Assembly: GCA_964019055.1 (NCBI GenBank)
Contig: OZ025219.1
Location: forward strand, 266,501 to 330,500
Length of the DNA: 64,000 nucleotides
Reading direction: 5' to 3'
Source: Anthopleura xanthogrammica
Taxonomy: Eukaryota > Cnidaria > Anthozoa > Actiniaria > Actiniidae
Below are positions 21,466-33,093 of this stretch, piece by piece. Position 1 is the first letter of the stretch; every line of letters starts with the position of its first letter. Both the position numbers and the translations under genes were made by a program. The notes under the pieces are model-generated. The model had not been told where the DNA came from, searched no databases, and was given only the letters and a program-made list of their open reading frames with translations.

Positions 21466-22880
21466 GTTTTCTGGATTCTTCGTTTAGTCGGCGAGCTGTC
21501 ACATCTTTTTTAGTAGCAAATGCTTCTTTCATATATTCAAATTATCAATATATTATTATCAGTATTGGAGTACCTGTGAAAACAAAAACAAAAAAATATT
21601 TCTTTTAGTCTAGATTAAGATTGAGGGTTTTGATGCAACTCATTTACAATGATTCAGGACGTTCTCTTGGCCTGTGGGCCGAAGCCTAAGGGAGAGGTTA
21701 CTTGACCCCTAGACCGTAGATGATTAACCCCTTGCTATGACCAGCAAACACGGTATACTGACTGCTTGTGTCGCTGATCTCTAAGCAACCATGATCACTC
21801 ATTTCCATATAGGATGCATTTTGGAAAACTAGCCGTGACGTCTTTTGTTTAAAACCACAACAGGTTGTAGGACACAACTAAGACAACTGACCCAGTCAAA
21901 ACATCCCACAAAACAACTGTACCATAACCTAGATGTCTCTTCGTTTGGTTTTCAGCCAAATGAAGCTGTTAATATAGGTGAAATCCATCACATCAAGTGA
22001 GAATGGGAGGACACTAGATATGGCCGCCATGTTGGTTGACATGACAACAGAACCAGATGGCCGCTATGACTCTGATAACATGCAAAACAAGAATTGAACT
22101 ATTTTCTTCGCTCATTTGACTTGTACTTCACAAAAGAAAACAATCTTAAATCAAAACTATAGTTCTAGCTATAGAACTTTTTCATAATAAGTTGTCACGT
22201 ATTTCCAGGTCCAATTTCTCACAAAATCTGTTAAAAATAATAGCGGAAAATATTCTCGATAATTTAACATCCACCTGAAACAATTAGAATTAACTTTGAA
22301 CAAAAACTTGTCATGAAGAAAATTTTAGAAAAATTTTCATAGAACTGCTTTTCCCGCAAGTTGTTTTTCCATACGGTTGACGTCACACTTAAAAACTCTG
22401 TTGTAACATTTACAAATGTATATATTTTCTAAATGGTCATATATGCGACTGGTATATTAAAGTTTAAAAAAAATTTGATATCTAGTTTTCTAGATTTTTC
22501 TTGTCAGACTTGACGCTTTTAGTTGTTTTCCTTTGTGGTGAGTTTGAAGTCAATACATGGTAAGTCCTTATTGAAAAAACAAATGAATAATTCACGCAAT
22601 ACCATTATATTTTTCTTGTCATTATTAAGCGAATAAAAGACATTAGATTGACGCCTAAAAACCCTTAGAATTCTAAACAGCTAAAATAATTATTTTATAC
22701 CAATGCACAGATATTGTCACCGTAAATTTTACTCGTTTTTTGAATAAAAATAATACAACATTTATTGAATAAAAACTGATACTAAATTTATTGAATAAAA
22801 AGGTAGAAAACTTAGGAACTTCAATCTTTGTACTTTAATACTTTCATTATGAATTCAAATTGCTTGTAAAGATTGCCTTT
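21466..22880. other. intergenic, nothing recognised
   Basis: AT-rich. A GCCGCCATGTTGGTTGAC motif (YY1-like) occurs near 22023. No gene is supportable. Confidence 0.45.
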
Positions 22881-22886
22881 TGCAAC

Positions 22887-23287
22887 TCAAAAAATGCAAT
22901 ATTTCTGTGTTGTTTTTTTTCGTTCTTGTTCTTGGCGAAGAATAATTCGACCCACTGCAGGCAGTTGCTGATATTCGGCCTCTAGACACTCAAAATTCGA
23001 TAAAAATTTAGGTGCTAAACACTTCCTGCCGCAGCAAGTTGGCTTCATTTCTTCATAACGCCTTTCCTTTTCACTTCATTTGAAAATAACCACTATTTAC
23101 ACGTAAAGACTGTAGTGTGTTGGCGACAGAGAATGAAGATAACACAACCGGTAGTTTAACGGTTGAATTTTAAGAAGCCATTCAATTTAGCACACTTTCC
23201 TTTCTCTTAGACTCAAGAAAGCTAGTATTAAAATCGATAGTAATTGTAAATTGTCTACTGTCAATTCAACACACTGAAAATATTACC
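22887..23287 (-). CDS. candidate small two-exon gene (3' end), unrecognised
   Basis: A 53-codon frame starting at an ATG at 23048 and ending at 22887 reads MKPTCCGRKC ... FECLEAEYQQLP ... ILRQEQERKK. Its codons are balanced and CpG-containing, unlike the flanks. It extends upstream without a stop to an acceptor-like AAATGAAG at 23074. An upstream stretch ending at 23287 with donor AG/GTAATA is open and gives a matching phase (AG + T), joining ...FEEWKRRTPSSS to SEKERRYEEMKPT.... The upstream exon's own start is unknown (open from about 23395). Both parts being exons of one gene is inference; no family is recognised. Cysteine pairs near the start (CC, C) hint at a metal site or disulfides but prove nothing. 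Confidence 0.38.
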
Positions 23288-24393
23288 TTGAAGATGAAGG
23301 AGTCCTTCGCTTCCATTCCTCAAAACATGTCGTAGTTTGTTGCTTGTTCACACTTCTGACACCAATTCGCACAGCGAGATATCGTTCGTGTACAATACAT
23401 TAGAAAATGTACTATGCTGTGGTTTGATTTTGTGGTCAACAACATACCTGAAAATCCCTATTACGCGTCACTTTTATATTATATTTTCTAAACAATATAA
23501 TAGAAAACAAAATCGTACTCGGTGTTTAGTCTTCAAAATGTCAAATAAAATAGATTAAAAGCGATGCCTATTGAAGAAGAACGAAAATTATGATTTTAAA
23601 AATACTTATTTTTATCGCTTTAATAAAAGGCTTCCATGGCCATTTTACCGCAGAAAAATAAATAAATAAACAGCACAATACAGTATTTATAGCTTGTGGC
23701 GTCTAAATCGGCTTTTCTGCCAAAGCAATTCCAATGAAGGCGAACTGAAAATTTTAGAATAAATTTACAAAATTACAATAGTATAAAAAAAATAGACAGT
23801 TCTAGAACTTGTATATTAATGAGTACGTTGGGTTTAGGTTAAAATCTTGCTGTTTTTTTCACTAAAATGTACAAGTATAAATAAACACTAATGTATGTTT
23901 ATCTTCATACAAATGCTATAATTAAAAAATTAAGGATACAAGGTAACAGTATTTTTCTGTGCGTATGCGTTACGTATTAAGCAGTTTGTGAAACATTCCC
24001 GGATATGTTAAGTCATTTCTATTGGTCGTTCAGTTTTTTCGGTATATGACGTCACATCCGCCATGTTGGTGCATGCGCACAAACTAAAGAAATCATACTT
24101 TAACACATTGGCCACTTTAAAAACGAGCAAGGTACTGGGATGAGTGTTGAACCTTAATCTATAATTAGCAAATCATCGTCATCTCAATATTAGTAAGTCT
24201 GGCAAATTTGAGCTTAATATTTGATTATGATAATATTAATAATGATTTAATATCAGAATTTCCACAAATATGGCTCTTCACCTGATATGAAAGCTATATA
24301 TACATACTCCACTAATATTAAAATATCCTTGTTTCGTTAAAAAGAACCAGAGTTACAAGATTTCAACTGTATCAAATATTTACAAAGAAATTT

Positions 24394-24432
24394 ATCGTAA
24401 AAAAAATAAAATAAAATAAAATAAAATAAAAC
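24394..24432. repeat. (AAATA)n microsatellite
   Basis: About seven pentamer copies. Confidence 0.9.
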
Positions 24433-24673
24433 ATGAGTACCGTGTAAACTGTATCCACTTGTTTTCCCAGTTATTTTAATTACGACAAACACATTTTACA
24501 GTTACATTTGGCAATATTCTATCAGTGATTTTTTCTACATTTTCTAATGAAATTGCTGGTATTTTTTACATGTTTTATTGGTTCTTGTTTTTTTTTATAC
24601 AGTTTAGTTGTGTTGTTATTTTATAAGCAGTTCGTAATTTGTAAAATGTTAAATTTTGGATTTGCTATTTCGT

Positions 24674-24904
24674 GTGCGTATACAGCTATTTCAAAAAGGT
24701 TTGTGAAGTTTTTCCGCTGCATTTTCAGCTTACCAAGCTTGCAATGTATCTTGGATTATAACGTGCAGACAAAGTTTGGTAAAATTCTATACCTTTGTGA
24801 CCTTTCGCTTATTGCATTCACATGACCCATAGTGCATTTCGGGCTTGGTATGCAACATGCGACAACACTTCACCAACCTTTTTTGAAATAGCTGTATACG
24901 GGAT
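24674..24904. mobile_element. MITE with about 33-bp inverted ends
   Basis: GTATACAGCTATTTCAAAAA at the left and TTTTTTGAAATAGCTGTATA at the right are inverted copies about 190 bp apart; inner sequence non-coding. Confidence 0.75.
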
Positions 24905-25105
24905 ACAACATTATTGAGTTGGAAGTTGCAGAGTGTTGCTCGTATTGCCACGCGATAATTTTCTTTGTTCCAAACACTAAATCTAGAAAACTTCTACATC
25001 GAACTTCTACTCGAAAAACTCGAACTTTTTTCCGGCCCGCATATTCGTAACACTAACATACTAGCAAAATTTGTTCTGCATCTTAAAGCACAACTGACGT
25101 GTCAT

Positions 25106-25363
25106 AATAATAATAATAATACTAATAATAATATAATTCAATGCGCTTACATAAATAGACTCAAAAATAAACTAATAATAATTACAAAGTAAAGTGTTAT
25201 TAAGAAACCAAACCAGTTGGTTATTCACAAGCATGGTCGAGAGGCATAATTTGACGTAATCGAAATCGGGACAAATACAGTCTCAGCTAGTGGCCACAGC
25301 GGGACTCGAACCCGGCACCACCGGATTGCGAGACCAACGCTTTGACCACTCGACCATGCTGCC
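25106..25363 (-). mobile_element. tRNA-derived SINE
   Basis: On the minus strand the head (25363-25291) reads like a tRNA: GGCAGCATGGTCGAGTGGTC (box A region), then GGGTTCGAGTCCC (box B). The acceptor stem has a mismatch and a wobble, and the anticodon arm is poor, so it is not a functional tRNA. The body runs to an (ATT)n tail at about 25106-25125. It differs from the GAGGGAGGAAAAC-body SINE family elsewhere in the window. Confidence 0.75.
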
Positions 25364-25863
25364 TCATAAACACATATATTTCGTAAGCATCAGAGAGAAG
25401 CCATGTTAGAGGATTGATATAAAGGTAATATACAATCCTTTGTCGAATTTATCTTACATGGCGGCAATGAAAACCAGTGATCAGCTTGTCGCTCACTAAG
25501 TGCCCATAGTTATTTCATCGTTATCTTCTTGTCAATTTGTCCACGTACCGTGAAATGCTTTTCTTCCCTTGCCGAGGCCATGCAACAAGGTATCAAAATA
25601 TCTGGAAAAAAGCGATGCTGATGTTACATTTCTCTTGATTGATTTTCACGATTTTTCAAAACGTTTTTCCTTTGCGCATGATGAGTGCTGATGAAAGCGA
25701 GTGCTGACAAGAAGGAATGCAGGCTTGGGGCTACGTTGTTGTCACAGAGCATGCGCATGGTTCATTTCTTTATTTTTGATACTAAGAAGAAAGACCAGCT
25801 GGTATGTGTCTGCTTCAGCATCGGTCTACAGACAGAGCGCGTCATTTTCTCTTCTCAAACTCC

Positions 25864-25945
25864 TACCCAGAGCCTACGTTCCTCTTGGTCAGCACCGAGA
25901 AAAGAGTTTGCCGGTGCTGACCATAAAGAACGTGGGCTCTGGGTA
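25864..25945. repeat. foldback with about 33-bp arms
   Basis: TACCCAGAGCCTACGTTCCT and TAAAGAACGTGGGCTCTGGG; inner arms TGGTCAGCACCG and CGGTGCTGACCA, spacer about 18 bp. MITE or rearranged element. Confidence 0.82.
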
Positions 25946-26970
25946 CGAGATTGCTCCTCTTCTCTCCTCTTTTTCAACCCATCCTATCAGCAAAAAAATA
26001 TGATTTAAAATTAGGAATTAATGAATTAAACTTCCGTGATCAATTAAAAGCCGATTACCATCGTATGTCATCACGTCGATGTCACTTAGCATGAGGTGAT
26101 GATGTTAACAAAGAAGATAGTTACTTGTTTTTTTTAAATGTTTAGGATAAAATACAAGTATTTTTCTAGACAATTAAAAGCCAAATCTTTCGCCTTGGCT
26201 TTTTAAAACTTTACTTTGGAAGCTTGAAAAAGGACAATGATAAACAGATAGTTGTAATTATTGAAACAAAATATTTGCATACGACGCCTGAAATAATTAT
26301 TTCATTAGCATAGACGTATGAAGGTCATAGACTCATAGAATGACATTTAAACAGTAAACAAAACTTCTAATTCAGTGTGAAGAGTTTGTTAGCATTGAAT
26401 TTAAAGCCACTTTCCTTCCCTTAATTGAACTTGAAAAGCCTTTGTTGGGTAGATTCGAACTAAATGATTTTTCGATTGTGGTCGTGCCGGGCTGAAAGAG
26501 TACGAATGGCGTGAGCCTCGAGGACTAGAAAATGCGAAAACAGTTATCATATCTAGCTTCTGTTATTATCGCTTTTATTCATTTTTGTTCCTAAAACTAA
26601 CAAAAATGCTATTGAAAAACATGTGAATTACGATGTTTTTGGTTTTTTTAGTTTCCGGTTATACGTGAACTAGTTCAAATATAACGTCTGAGCCAACTGC
26701 TGAAAGATTACAGAGGCAGGCCTCAAAACTATTAGTTACCCGCGTCTCCCAATTCGAATTCTGTTAATTGAAAGCACTGGTAAGGTAGGAATAAAAAAGA
26801 GGAATCCAGCTTAAATATCCTAATAAATATGAAGTTAAAATCTTTAACACATTCGCGATATTTTGAAATAAAAATTAGATAATGTAAACACGAGTACGTG
26901 AGTATTTTAAAAGCATGTCGCCCAGAAGGCTGAATCATTAAACTTACAGTATATATCAGAGTTGAGTGAA
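25946..26970. other. intergenic, nothing recognised
   Basis: AT-rich, with no gene or clear repeat. It includes the region 3' of the 77-aa membrane-protein gene. Confidence 0.45.
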
Positions 26971-26973
26971 GTC

Positions 26974-27207
26974 CTAGACGTCTATAGTTTTCGACTCATT
27001 CTTCTTTTTCTGTCGTAGAGATCTTCTGATCATAGCTTCTCGTTCTTCCTCGCCAGGATTGTACGATTTACGGATCATGTTTGGTTGTAGCTCTTGTGTT
27101 TTAGGCTTTCGACATTGGCAAAAATAAATCGTCAGGATCCAAACAATAATGAAAATACCAAAAAGAAGTGACGATATAACGATTGCAGCGGTATTATCGC
27201 TTGCCAT
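26974..27207 (-). CDS. orphan single-pass membrane protein, 77 aa
   Basis: Starts MASDNTAAIV; an upstream in-frame ATG at 27249 is possible, but MASDN leaves the usual very short N-terminus. One transmembrane helix at about 7-29 (VISSLLFGIFIIVWILTIYF) is followed directly by CQCRKPK (cysteines next to the membrane, possible palmitoylation). A charged cytoplasmic tail contains EEEREAMIRRSLRQKKKNES. Topology N-out is inferred from the positive-inside rule. No family recognised. It has the same architecture as its neighbours at 20910-21299 and 28327-29659, same strand; sequence similarity outside the helix is weak. Confidence 0.58.
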   Translation of the reverse strand: MASDNTAAIVISSLLFGIFIIVWILTIYFCQCRKPKTQELQPNMIRKSYNPGEEEREAMIRRSLRQKKKNESKTIDV

Positions 27208-28326
27208 TTTGACTGTACAGTTTGTTTTTAACGACTTTTTGAAGAACAACTTTCAGAGAACTCGTTAATCGAACTGTTGCTCTTGAATGACGCTCTTTCA
27301 ATATTCCATCCCATTGTTATGGTAGTATTTAGCATAACAAAAATATTCTTATAAGCCCTTCTTCACGCTTCGGAGGTGAAATCAACATGTGAGTGAGCTT
27401 TGTGTGCATAAAATACTGAATGTAGTGGCAGTGTGTGTGAGTGAAAAGTGTCCCCTATTAGTGCGAAAGCACTAGAAAGACTAGACATCTAAATAAAGAG
27501 ATTTATTTATTATATATTATACAAATGGACTTGCTTTATCAAAGAATGACGCTGTGATATTTTGTAAACGTAAACCAATCCAATCAGCAAAGAAATTATC
27601 TCAAAAATGTTTAAAATTCATTTTTGGAAAATATCAATCAATATTAATTTTGAATTTGCTGATTTTGCTCCCTTTTTCTGTTTCTTTTCTTTCTTGTTCT
27701 TCTAGGCAGGGGTTACATTTAGGTCAGAGCCGATAGCCTATGAGCTAGGCTTTAAAACCTATCGAAAATGAAATCGAAACGTCGAGAAAAAAAGGAAGGA
27801 GTGATCCATGACATCACTTATTACGGGTCTTCATTTTCATTTTATTTCTCAATGAAATAATAAGTTTAATATTACACTATAATGTTGGACAATAAATTAG
27901 CTGTATTTTTCCTCTAACTTAAAAATGGGTAACTTTTATTATAATTATAAAGCTATTTTTTCTTTCGAAATTTTCGTCGTATTTTGAAATTCAAATATCT
28001 GGATATTTGCATTCGCTATTATCCCGCTTATTCTGAAACCCAGTTTTACGTTCTCACAGTGCATACGTGAAACGAAGCTACTGCTGACTGAAGAGCCATA
28101 GGCTCATGCTTAGGCCTGAATTCTGCAATTGAAACGTAAGAGAGACTTTGAATCGCACAATGACGCAATATAAATGATCAAAAATAAACGTCTTCTTGTA
28201 GCGGGCGATTACAGCCTTGGCGAAAAGCCAATAAATTAATGGCACATTTATGCCCATGTTGGCACATTCAAGGACATCTAGGCACATAAAGGGCCATTAA
28301 CTGTCCGTATGAGGCACTCTTCAATA
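27208..28326. other. intergenic, nothing recognised
   Basis: AT-rich spacer between two small membrane-protein genes. The 60-69-codon frames have no coding character. Confidence 0.4.
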
Positions 28327-29659
28327 TCAAGCTGTAGTCTCGGCTACCCTAGTAAAATTAGCGGGTTTTCTTTCTCGTTGTTCTTCGCTCGATCTTCGTG
28401 ATTCGTCTGTTTCATTCGGTGTGGTTTCCGAGCTTGTTCCGGAAGTCACCATTATCGTCGGGATTGAACGAATCTCTTGAGGCGATTCCTTGGTGACAGG
28501 GTCAGAATCCTGAGAGTAGACGCTTTCAACAGAGCAACTTCGCTCTTCGTTCTCGTAACCACTTCTCCTCAAAGGTAGTTGGTCTGAATTGAGGCCAGCA
28601 AGAGGAGTGGGCACGAGATATGACGAACCATCATTGGCTGATTTGGTTTGACCACGTGATGAGGTATATGGGGCTCGTCTGCCTCCCTTATAAAAACAAA
28701 CAAGCAAAAATTCAAATAAATGTGGTGATGTTTTGTCGAAATAATCGCACGGATAGGTCTGATTCATGGCAAACTACACGCTTATTGATTTGTTGCGTTC
28801 ACATCCATCCATCCATCCGCTTGTTCGTTCATTCATTTTTTCACTGATTTTTTTTCCCATTTTAATTGCAAAAAAAAATTTCTTTGAAAAATAATCTGAA
28901 TCTTGTTTTACCACTCCCTAATCTCAGCTTGCCATGACCATACCCAGTTAGAATTAGTATATTTAAATATTATATTAATACGATGACAGCAGGGATTTTC
29001 TAAAATGCCATTCAAAAGCAGCTTGACATAAATGAATGAATTAACCCTAAATATTGAATTGCATGTTGATTAAATATACCAAAATCTCTACTGTTTACAT
29101 TGTAGAGTTATGATATTCAAAACAAAATCAATATGCTTTATCCATATCTTCTAGAAAATTGCCAATAAATTATGAATTTTTCGTTATTATCTAAGATTCT
29201 ATCTCTAAAAACGAGCTGTTTGAATACTAAAGTTGGGAATTTTGGTTTAAAAATAATATGGAATTTTAAAATTGATTTCATCTGTCACGACTCTACAAGT
29301 TCGACCCCGAGGTCGTGTTCTAGAGTCGTGTGGATTTAATTTTTAAGAAAAGACATTTTATTACGTGTTTAGAGTGCGAAGTTTTCACTATTGAACGGAT
29401 TCTAGGATAATAAGCAGAGTTATGGTAATAATTGCTGTGGACTTACCAGCAATCTATAGTAGTATTGATCATACTTGGACTTCAAAGAGGAGTTCCTTAA
29501 CGCTGGACTCAAATGTGCTTCAAAGGTCGAAGCCACTGGTTGTTTAAATTCTCTACAAGGTCCTTTACAACAGCAGATTGATATACACCATATTAGAGCT
29601 AAGAAAGACACCAAACCGATCGAAATGTAGATGGAGATTGGCTCTGGAATTAGCTCCAT
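28327..29659 (-). CDS. orphan single-pass membrane protein, 190 aa, two exons
   Basis: Exon 1 is 29659-29447 (71 codons, donor CTG/GTAAGT). Exon 2 is 28686-28327 (119 codons plus stop, acceptor TTTTTATAAG/GGA after a T-rich tract). Both join in phase 0. The N-terminus MELIPEPISIYISIGLVSFL leads into one helix (about 8-29) followed by CISICCCKGPC, a cysteine cluster typical of palmitoylated juxtamembrane segments. The cytoplasmic part is long, hydrophilic and Ser/Thr/Glu-rich (SRRSSEEQRERK, VESVYSQDSDPVTKE) with phosphosite-like SP/TP and acidic patches. Not recognised. The two-exon model matters because either exon alone looks like a random frame. Confidence 0.6.
29284..29332. repeat. hairpin
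   Basis: CACGACTCTA ... GGTCGTG ... TAGAGTCGTG: about 20-bp imperfect arms with a 5-base loop, in the intron of the 190-aa gene. Confidence 0.7.
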
Positions 29660-30865
29660 CTTATGCGAGCAGACGAGTGTCAAAGATCGAACGCATTCAA
29701 GTCACGTGATCGTAGCTCATAACAAAATTTAATCTCCGGTACAAAAGCAAATACCGAGATACAAGACATACATCTAAAGCGAAAATTCTAAAATATTTTT
29801 ATAGATATCCTTAAATGTGAACACTGAATGGCAAAAGGAAAAATTCGAGTCTTGTTTTGAGATTGTTAAATTGGATTTACCGTTATTCAACTCCAAGCTT
29901 TGTTGAAAAAATATTTTTGCGTATAAATGTTAGTTATGTGCATAAGCAAATGTATGGCGGGCTAGGGCTGGTTGTGACTTGTCATATAAGAGACAATTAT
30001 GTCACATTAGCTATATAATCTTTGCCTTTGATCTGGAGAAAACTATGTGTTCAAACAGATCGCCTGGATCTAAAATACAAGTTGATTATTATTCGAAGAA
30101 ACCGCATTTTTCCGCTCGAAATAAAATATAATCACTTTGGAAATGAGATCAGGAACTAGTTTACATATTTCTAGGAAAAGGTAAACGCATGATCATAAGA
30201 ATAAAATTGACAAAAAACTCAAATATTATCCATATTTTTTTTTGAAAAACAAATTCGTATACGACTTTGGAAAAGATAAATCATAAACAAGATGAAAATT
30301 TTAAGTGCATTTTTGTCAGTGAGGCATAATTTTTTAGCTGTTTTGTCGGTTTTCTTTTTGACATTTTGCAGGAATTTTTTATCTCCTGACTATGAAATGG
30401 CTTTCGCTCTGCACCAATGAAAAAGCAGGAAGCCATACACGTCATCAAATCGGAATGTTTGAATTAGGAAGCCATTAGCTAAGAGGCAGGTAATTCAGTA
30501 CAAACATGAAAAAAAAGGAAAACAGGAACACAAGAAAAAAGTAGGTTTTAATTTAGAGTCGAATATATAGTAGAACCTATATTTAACGACCATTTATTAA
30601 GCCACCCACCTCTGTTGAACGGCCAGCTGATCTGAAATAGTGACGTAGAAATGACGTCACTGCAAAACTAAGGTGTCAAGTAGCCTGCGACAATTGATTA
30701 ATGAATGTTTATATCTGAGATACATCTAGATTTTCAGGAGCGGTTTTTGATATTTCGTATACATTTTCTATATTTATCATTGAGTGGGGAAATAAAATAA
30801 AGAAATAACCGTTTCCCGAGCCACTAGGCTACTAAGGATGGCACCTCAGTTTTGCAAATTTTCTC
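29660..30865. other. intergenic, nothing recognised
   Basis: Upstream flank of the 190-aa membrane-protein gene, AT-rich. It includes a CRE-type TGACGTCA at 30652-30659, close to a TGACGTAG, inside what looks like a degraded mariner-type element (from about 30570). Confidence 0.4.
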
Positions 30866-30933
30866 GATTCTGATTAGCCTGTGACAGCCGCTACCCACCC
30901 CTCCCCCCTGTCACAGGCTAGATTCTAATTGGC
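30866..30933. repeat. foldback around a C-rich loop
   Basis: GATTAGCCTGTGACAG and CTGTCACAGGCTAGATTCTA arms around CCCCTCCCCCC-type sequence. Confidence 0.75.
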
Positions 30934-31288
30934 TAAATGTTTTTTCCTCAGATCAACTAGAGACCCTTGAGAATCGACCGCTGCTAGTCGCAGTGGTGGG
31001 TATAGTGTGTGTGTGTTTGGTGGGATGGAGGGGGGAGAGATAGGTAGACAAAGTTTAATAAATTAATAAATAAAAACCTTCTTGCAATGATGCAATTCCC
31101 AGAGCGACCTTTATTCCCGATTCCAAGAGCTCAAAAAAATTCTCTCTATTTAAATTTTTTATTCTAATATCATCTTAAAGCCAGTGAGCAAAATCTAATA
31201 TAATCTCAGTATAACGATAAATTACATATGATATCGATATTACGTTTTCTAAGAAACAATATGGCAATCACGATGGCGATCAAGGCGC

Positions 31289-31381
31289 AGACACACGGTG
31301 CAACATTGCGCGCAATATTGCTGAAGTAGGATCGTTTTCTACTTCAGCAACACTGCGTGCAACAAATTGCATCGTGTGACA
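31289..31381. repeat. foldback with about 38-bp imperfect arms
   Basis: GACACACGGTGCAACATTGC ... TGCTGAAGTA against TACTTCAGCA ... GCAACAAATTGCATCGTGTG; loop about 12 bases. Confidence 0.8.
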
Positions 31382-31619
31382 TGGCTCGCCACATCGATTG
31401 CCTGCGCCATATGTCCTTTGCTCCAGAATCTCCTCGTAAACCCCACGCTATAACTATATGGTACAATATGTTCAGGTGTATGATTCAAAAACATTTTATC
31501 ATAGCTAAGACAATGCAAATAAGTAGAGCATTCTGTAATATTTGATCACTTATAAGCTAAGAATTATCTATGCATAAAAGCGTATGACAAAATGGACTTT
31601 ATATCTTGGAAGCAGTGTG

Positions 31620-31775
31620 ATTTTTTCCCGATTTCAAACCACGTGTCTTTCCCTTGAGTATTATTTCTTTATATTACTTGCAACGATACTACGGTATTTT
31701 CTAAAGTGTTACCGTTAAATACAAGAAGAAAGCTCGAGGGAATGACACGTGGTCTGAAATAAGAAAACATAACGG
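31620..31775. repeat. palindromic repeat of the CTTGAGTATT core family
   Basis: The left end (TTTCAAACCACGTGTCTTTC, CCTTGAGTATTATTTCTT) is mirrored by the right end (CTCGAGGGAATGACACGTGG, TCTGAAAT), so the copy is a large imperfect palindrome with the same core as the 17.7-kb and 31.9-kb copies. Confidence 0.75.
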
Positions 31776-31879
31776 TCAAGATTTATCGGCCAAATGAAAT
31801 CAACATGGCGTTGAACATCCATAATTCCACGTGAGACCAGATCTGTAGCGCGGAAATAGACCTTCTTACCTTGGACAAC

Positions 31880-32032
31880 ATGTTTTCCCATTTCAGAACC
31901 GACGTCTCATTCTCTTGAGAATAAGAATTTTTGTTTTAGTTGTATCCATATTCATGTGTCTTCTCATGTGCAACTGTTAAACAATGAAATGATACTCTAG
32001 GGAATCAGACTTGGTCTGGAATGGGGAAAACA
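31880..32032. repeat. second palindromic copy of the same family
   Basis: Starts TTTTCCCATTTCAGAACCGA, contains TTGTATCCATATTCATG and ends GGTCTGGAATGGGGAAAAC. Very close to the copy at 17668-17815, including the interior. Confidence 0.8.
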
Positions 32033-32603
32033 TTACACCAAAGCCGACAAGGTCTATTGAAAGGATACGTAAATATTGATCTATTATAAGAATCTCATTC
32101 CACGACTCAGGTCCAAGACAGACAGGTCTACGCTAACCATGGGCACAGCGCAGTGCACCTTTCAGTTTGGCTACAACAACCTTTTTGAAATAAGTATATA
32201 CAATATATCTCTTGGTTATTTCTTGCATCTTCCGGATGTTAATGTCAGAGAAGGATGACACATTCAGCTGAGTTAGCTGTGTCGTGGAGGGATGGTAGCA
32301 ACCGAGTGGTGTCCACTCGGGAATGACTCGGGAATGACCCGAGTGGTATCATGACTCGCGGGTGCTACTACACCGAGTGGTTCATTCTAACCCTTCAAAC
32401 TTCTCAACCTAAAGGAACTTTCCATTTTCTTGTGTCTGCTTTTTTCTAGGTCAATTTTTCCAAGACTGTTAATAATGATGATCGTCTTTTCTCGCAGACC
32501 TGAGGTCCAGGGTCTTCGTGCTCAAAGTCTCGAGTCTGCCATCTCATCTCCAGAGGATGATGCATTCAGCCGAGTCAGTTGTGGCGTCGAGGGATGGTAA
32601 CCG

Positions 32604-32726
32604 ATGTTTGGGATCGCTGTGGCGTTACTTATTACATCCCTCGTGGTTGAAGTCCTCTCGATAATCGTGATATCTCTTCGATGGATCTACAAATCAAACA
32701 AAAAAAATGAAATATTAGTACACAAA
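32604..32726 (+). CDS. possible first exon of a small membrane protein
   Basis: 41 codons, MFGIAVALLITSLVVEVLSI then a basic RWIYKSNKKN, ending at a donor-like AAA/GTGAGA. The short N-terminus, single helix and basic juxtamembrane segment match the three minus-strand orphan membrane proteins, but here on the plus strand. The upstream 340 bp contains a direct duplication (CATTCAGCYGAGTYAGYTGT). No downstream exon found; may be chance. Confidence 0.28.
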
Positions 32727-32825
32727 GTGAGATGCACATTTTATTGCACGAGTAAAAATGAAAGAGGTCGGTTCAGTTCCTTGAGTATTATTTCGATCAG
32801 CATAAACGTACTATTTCAAATTTTA

Positions 32826-33060
32826 TCAATACCCTGAAACAACCTCTGAGCTCATCTGAGTCAGGGCAAGGCTATACACACAGGTCAAATTGGAATTTAG
32901 CTTGCAAGTTTTTGCGGAGGGAGGAAAATCGGAGAACCCGGCGAAAAACCCTCTAATTAAGGAAGATACCTAACAAACTCTACTCACATGTGATGCCGAG
33001 TCCAGGAATCGAGTTCTAGTCTACAGAGGTGAGAGATAAGTGTACTTTAGAACACTACCC
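32826..33060 (-). mobile_element. single 57-bp unit abutting a SINE body
   Basis: ATCAATACCCTGAAACAACC begins one complete 57-bp unit (to about 32884), followed without a gap by AATTGGAATTTAGC and the SINE body (GGAGGGAGGAAAATCGGAGA). The SINE head lies at about 32995-33045. The same order (57-bp unit then SINE body) occurs at 52.3 kb. Confidence 0.7.
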
Positions 33061-33093
33061 TTAATTTCGTACAATTAGTATATGGAATTGCAC

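Noticed and set aside
25291..25363. Possible functional tRNA gene
   Set aside because: Acceptor stem mismatch and weak anticodon and D arms, with a SINE body and ATT tail following; it is a SINE head.
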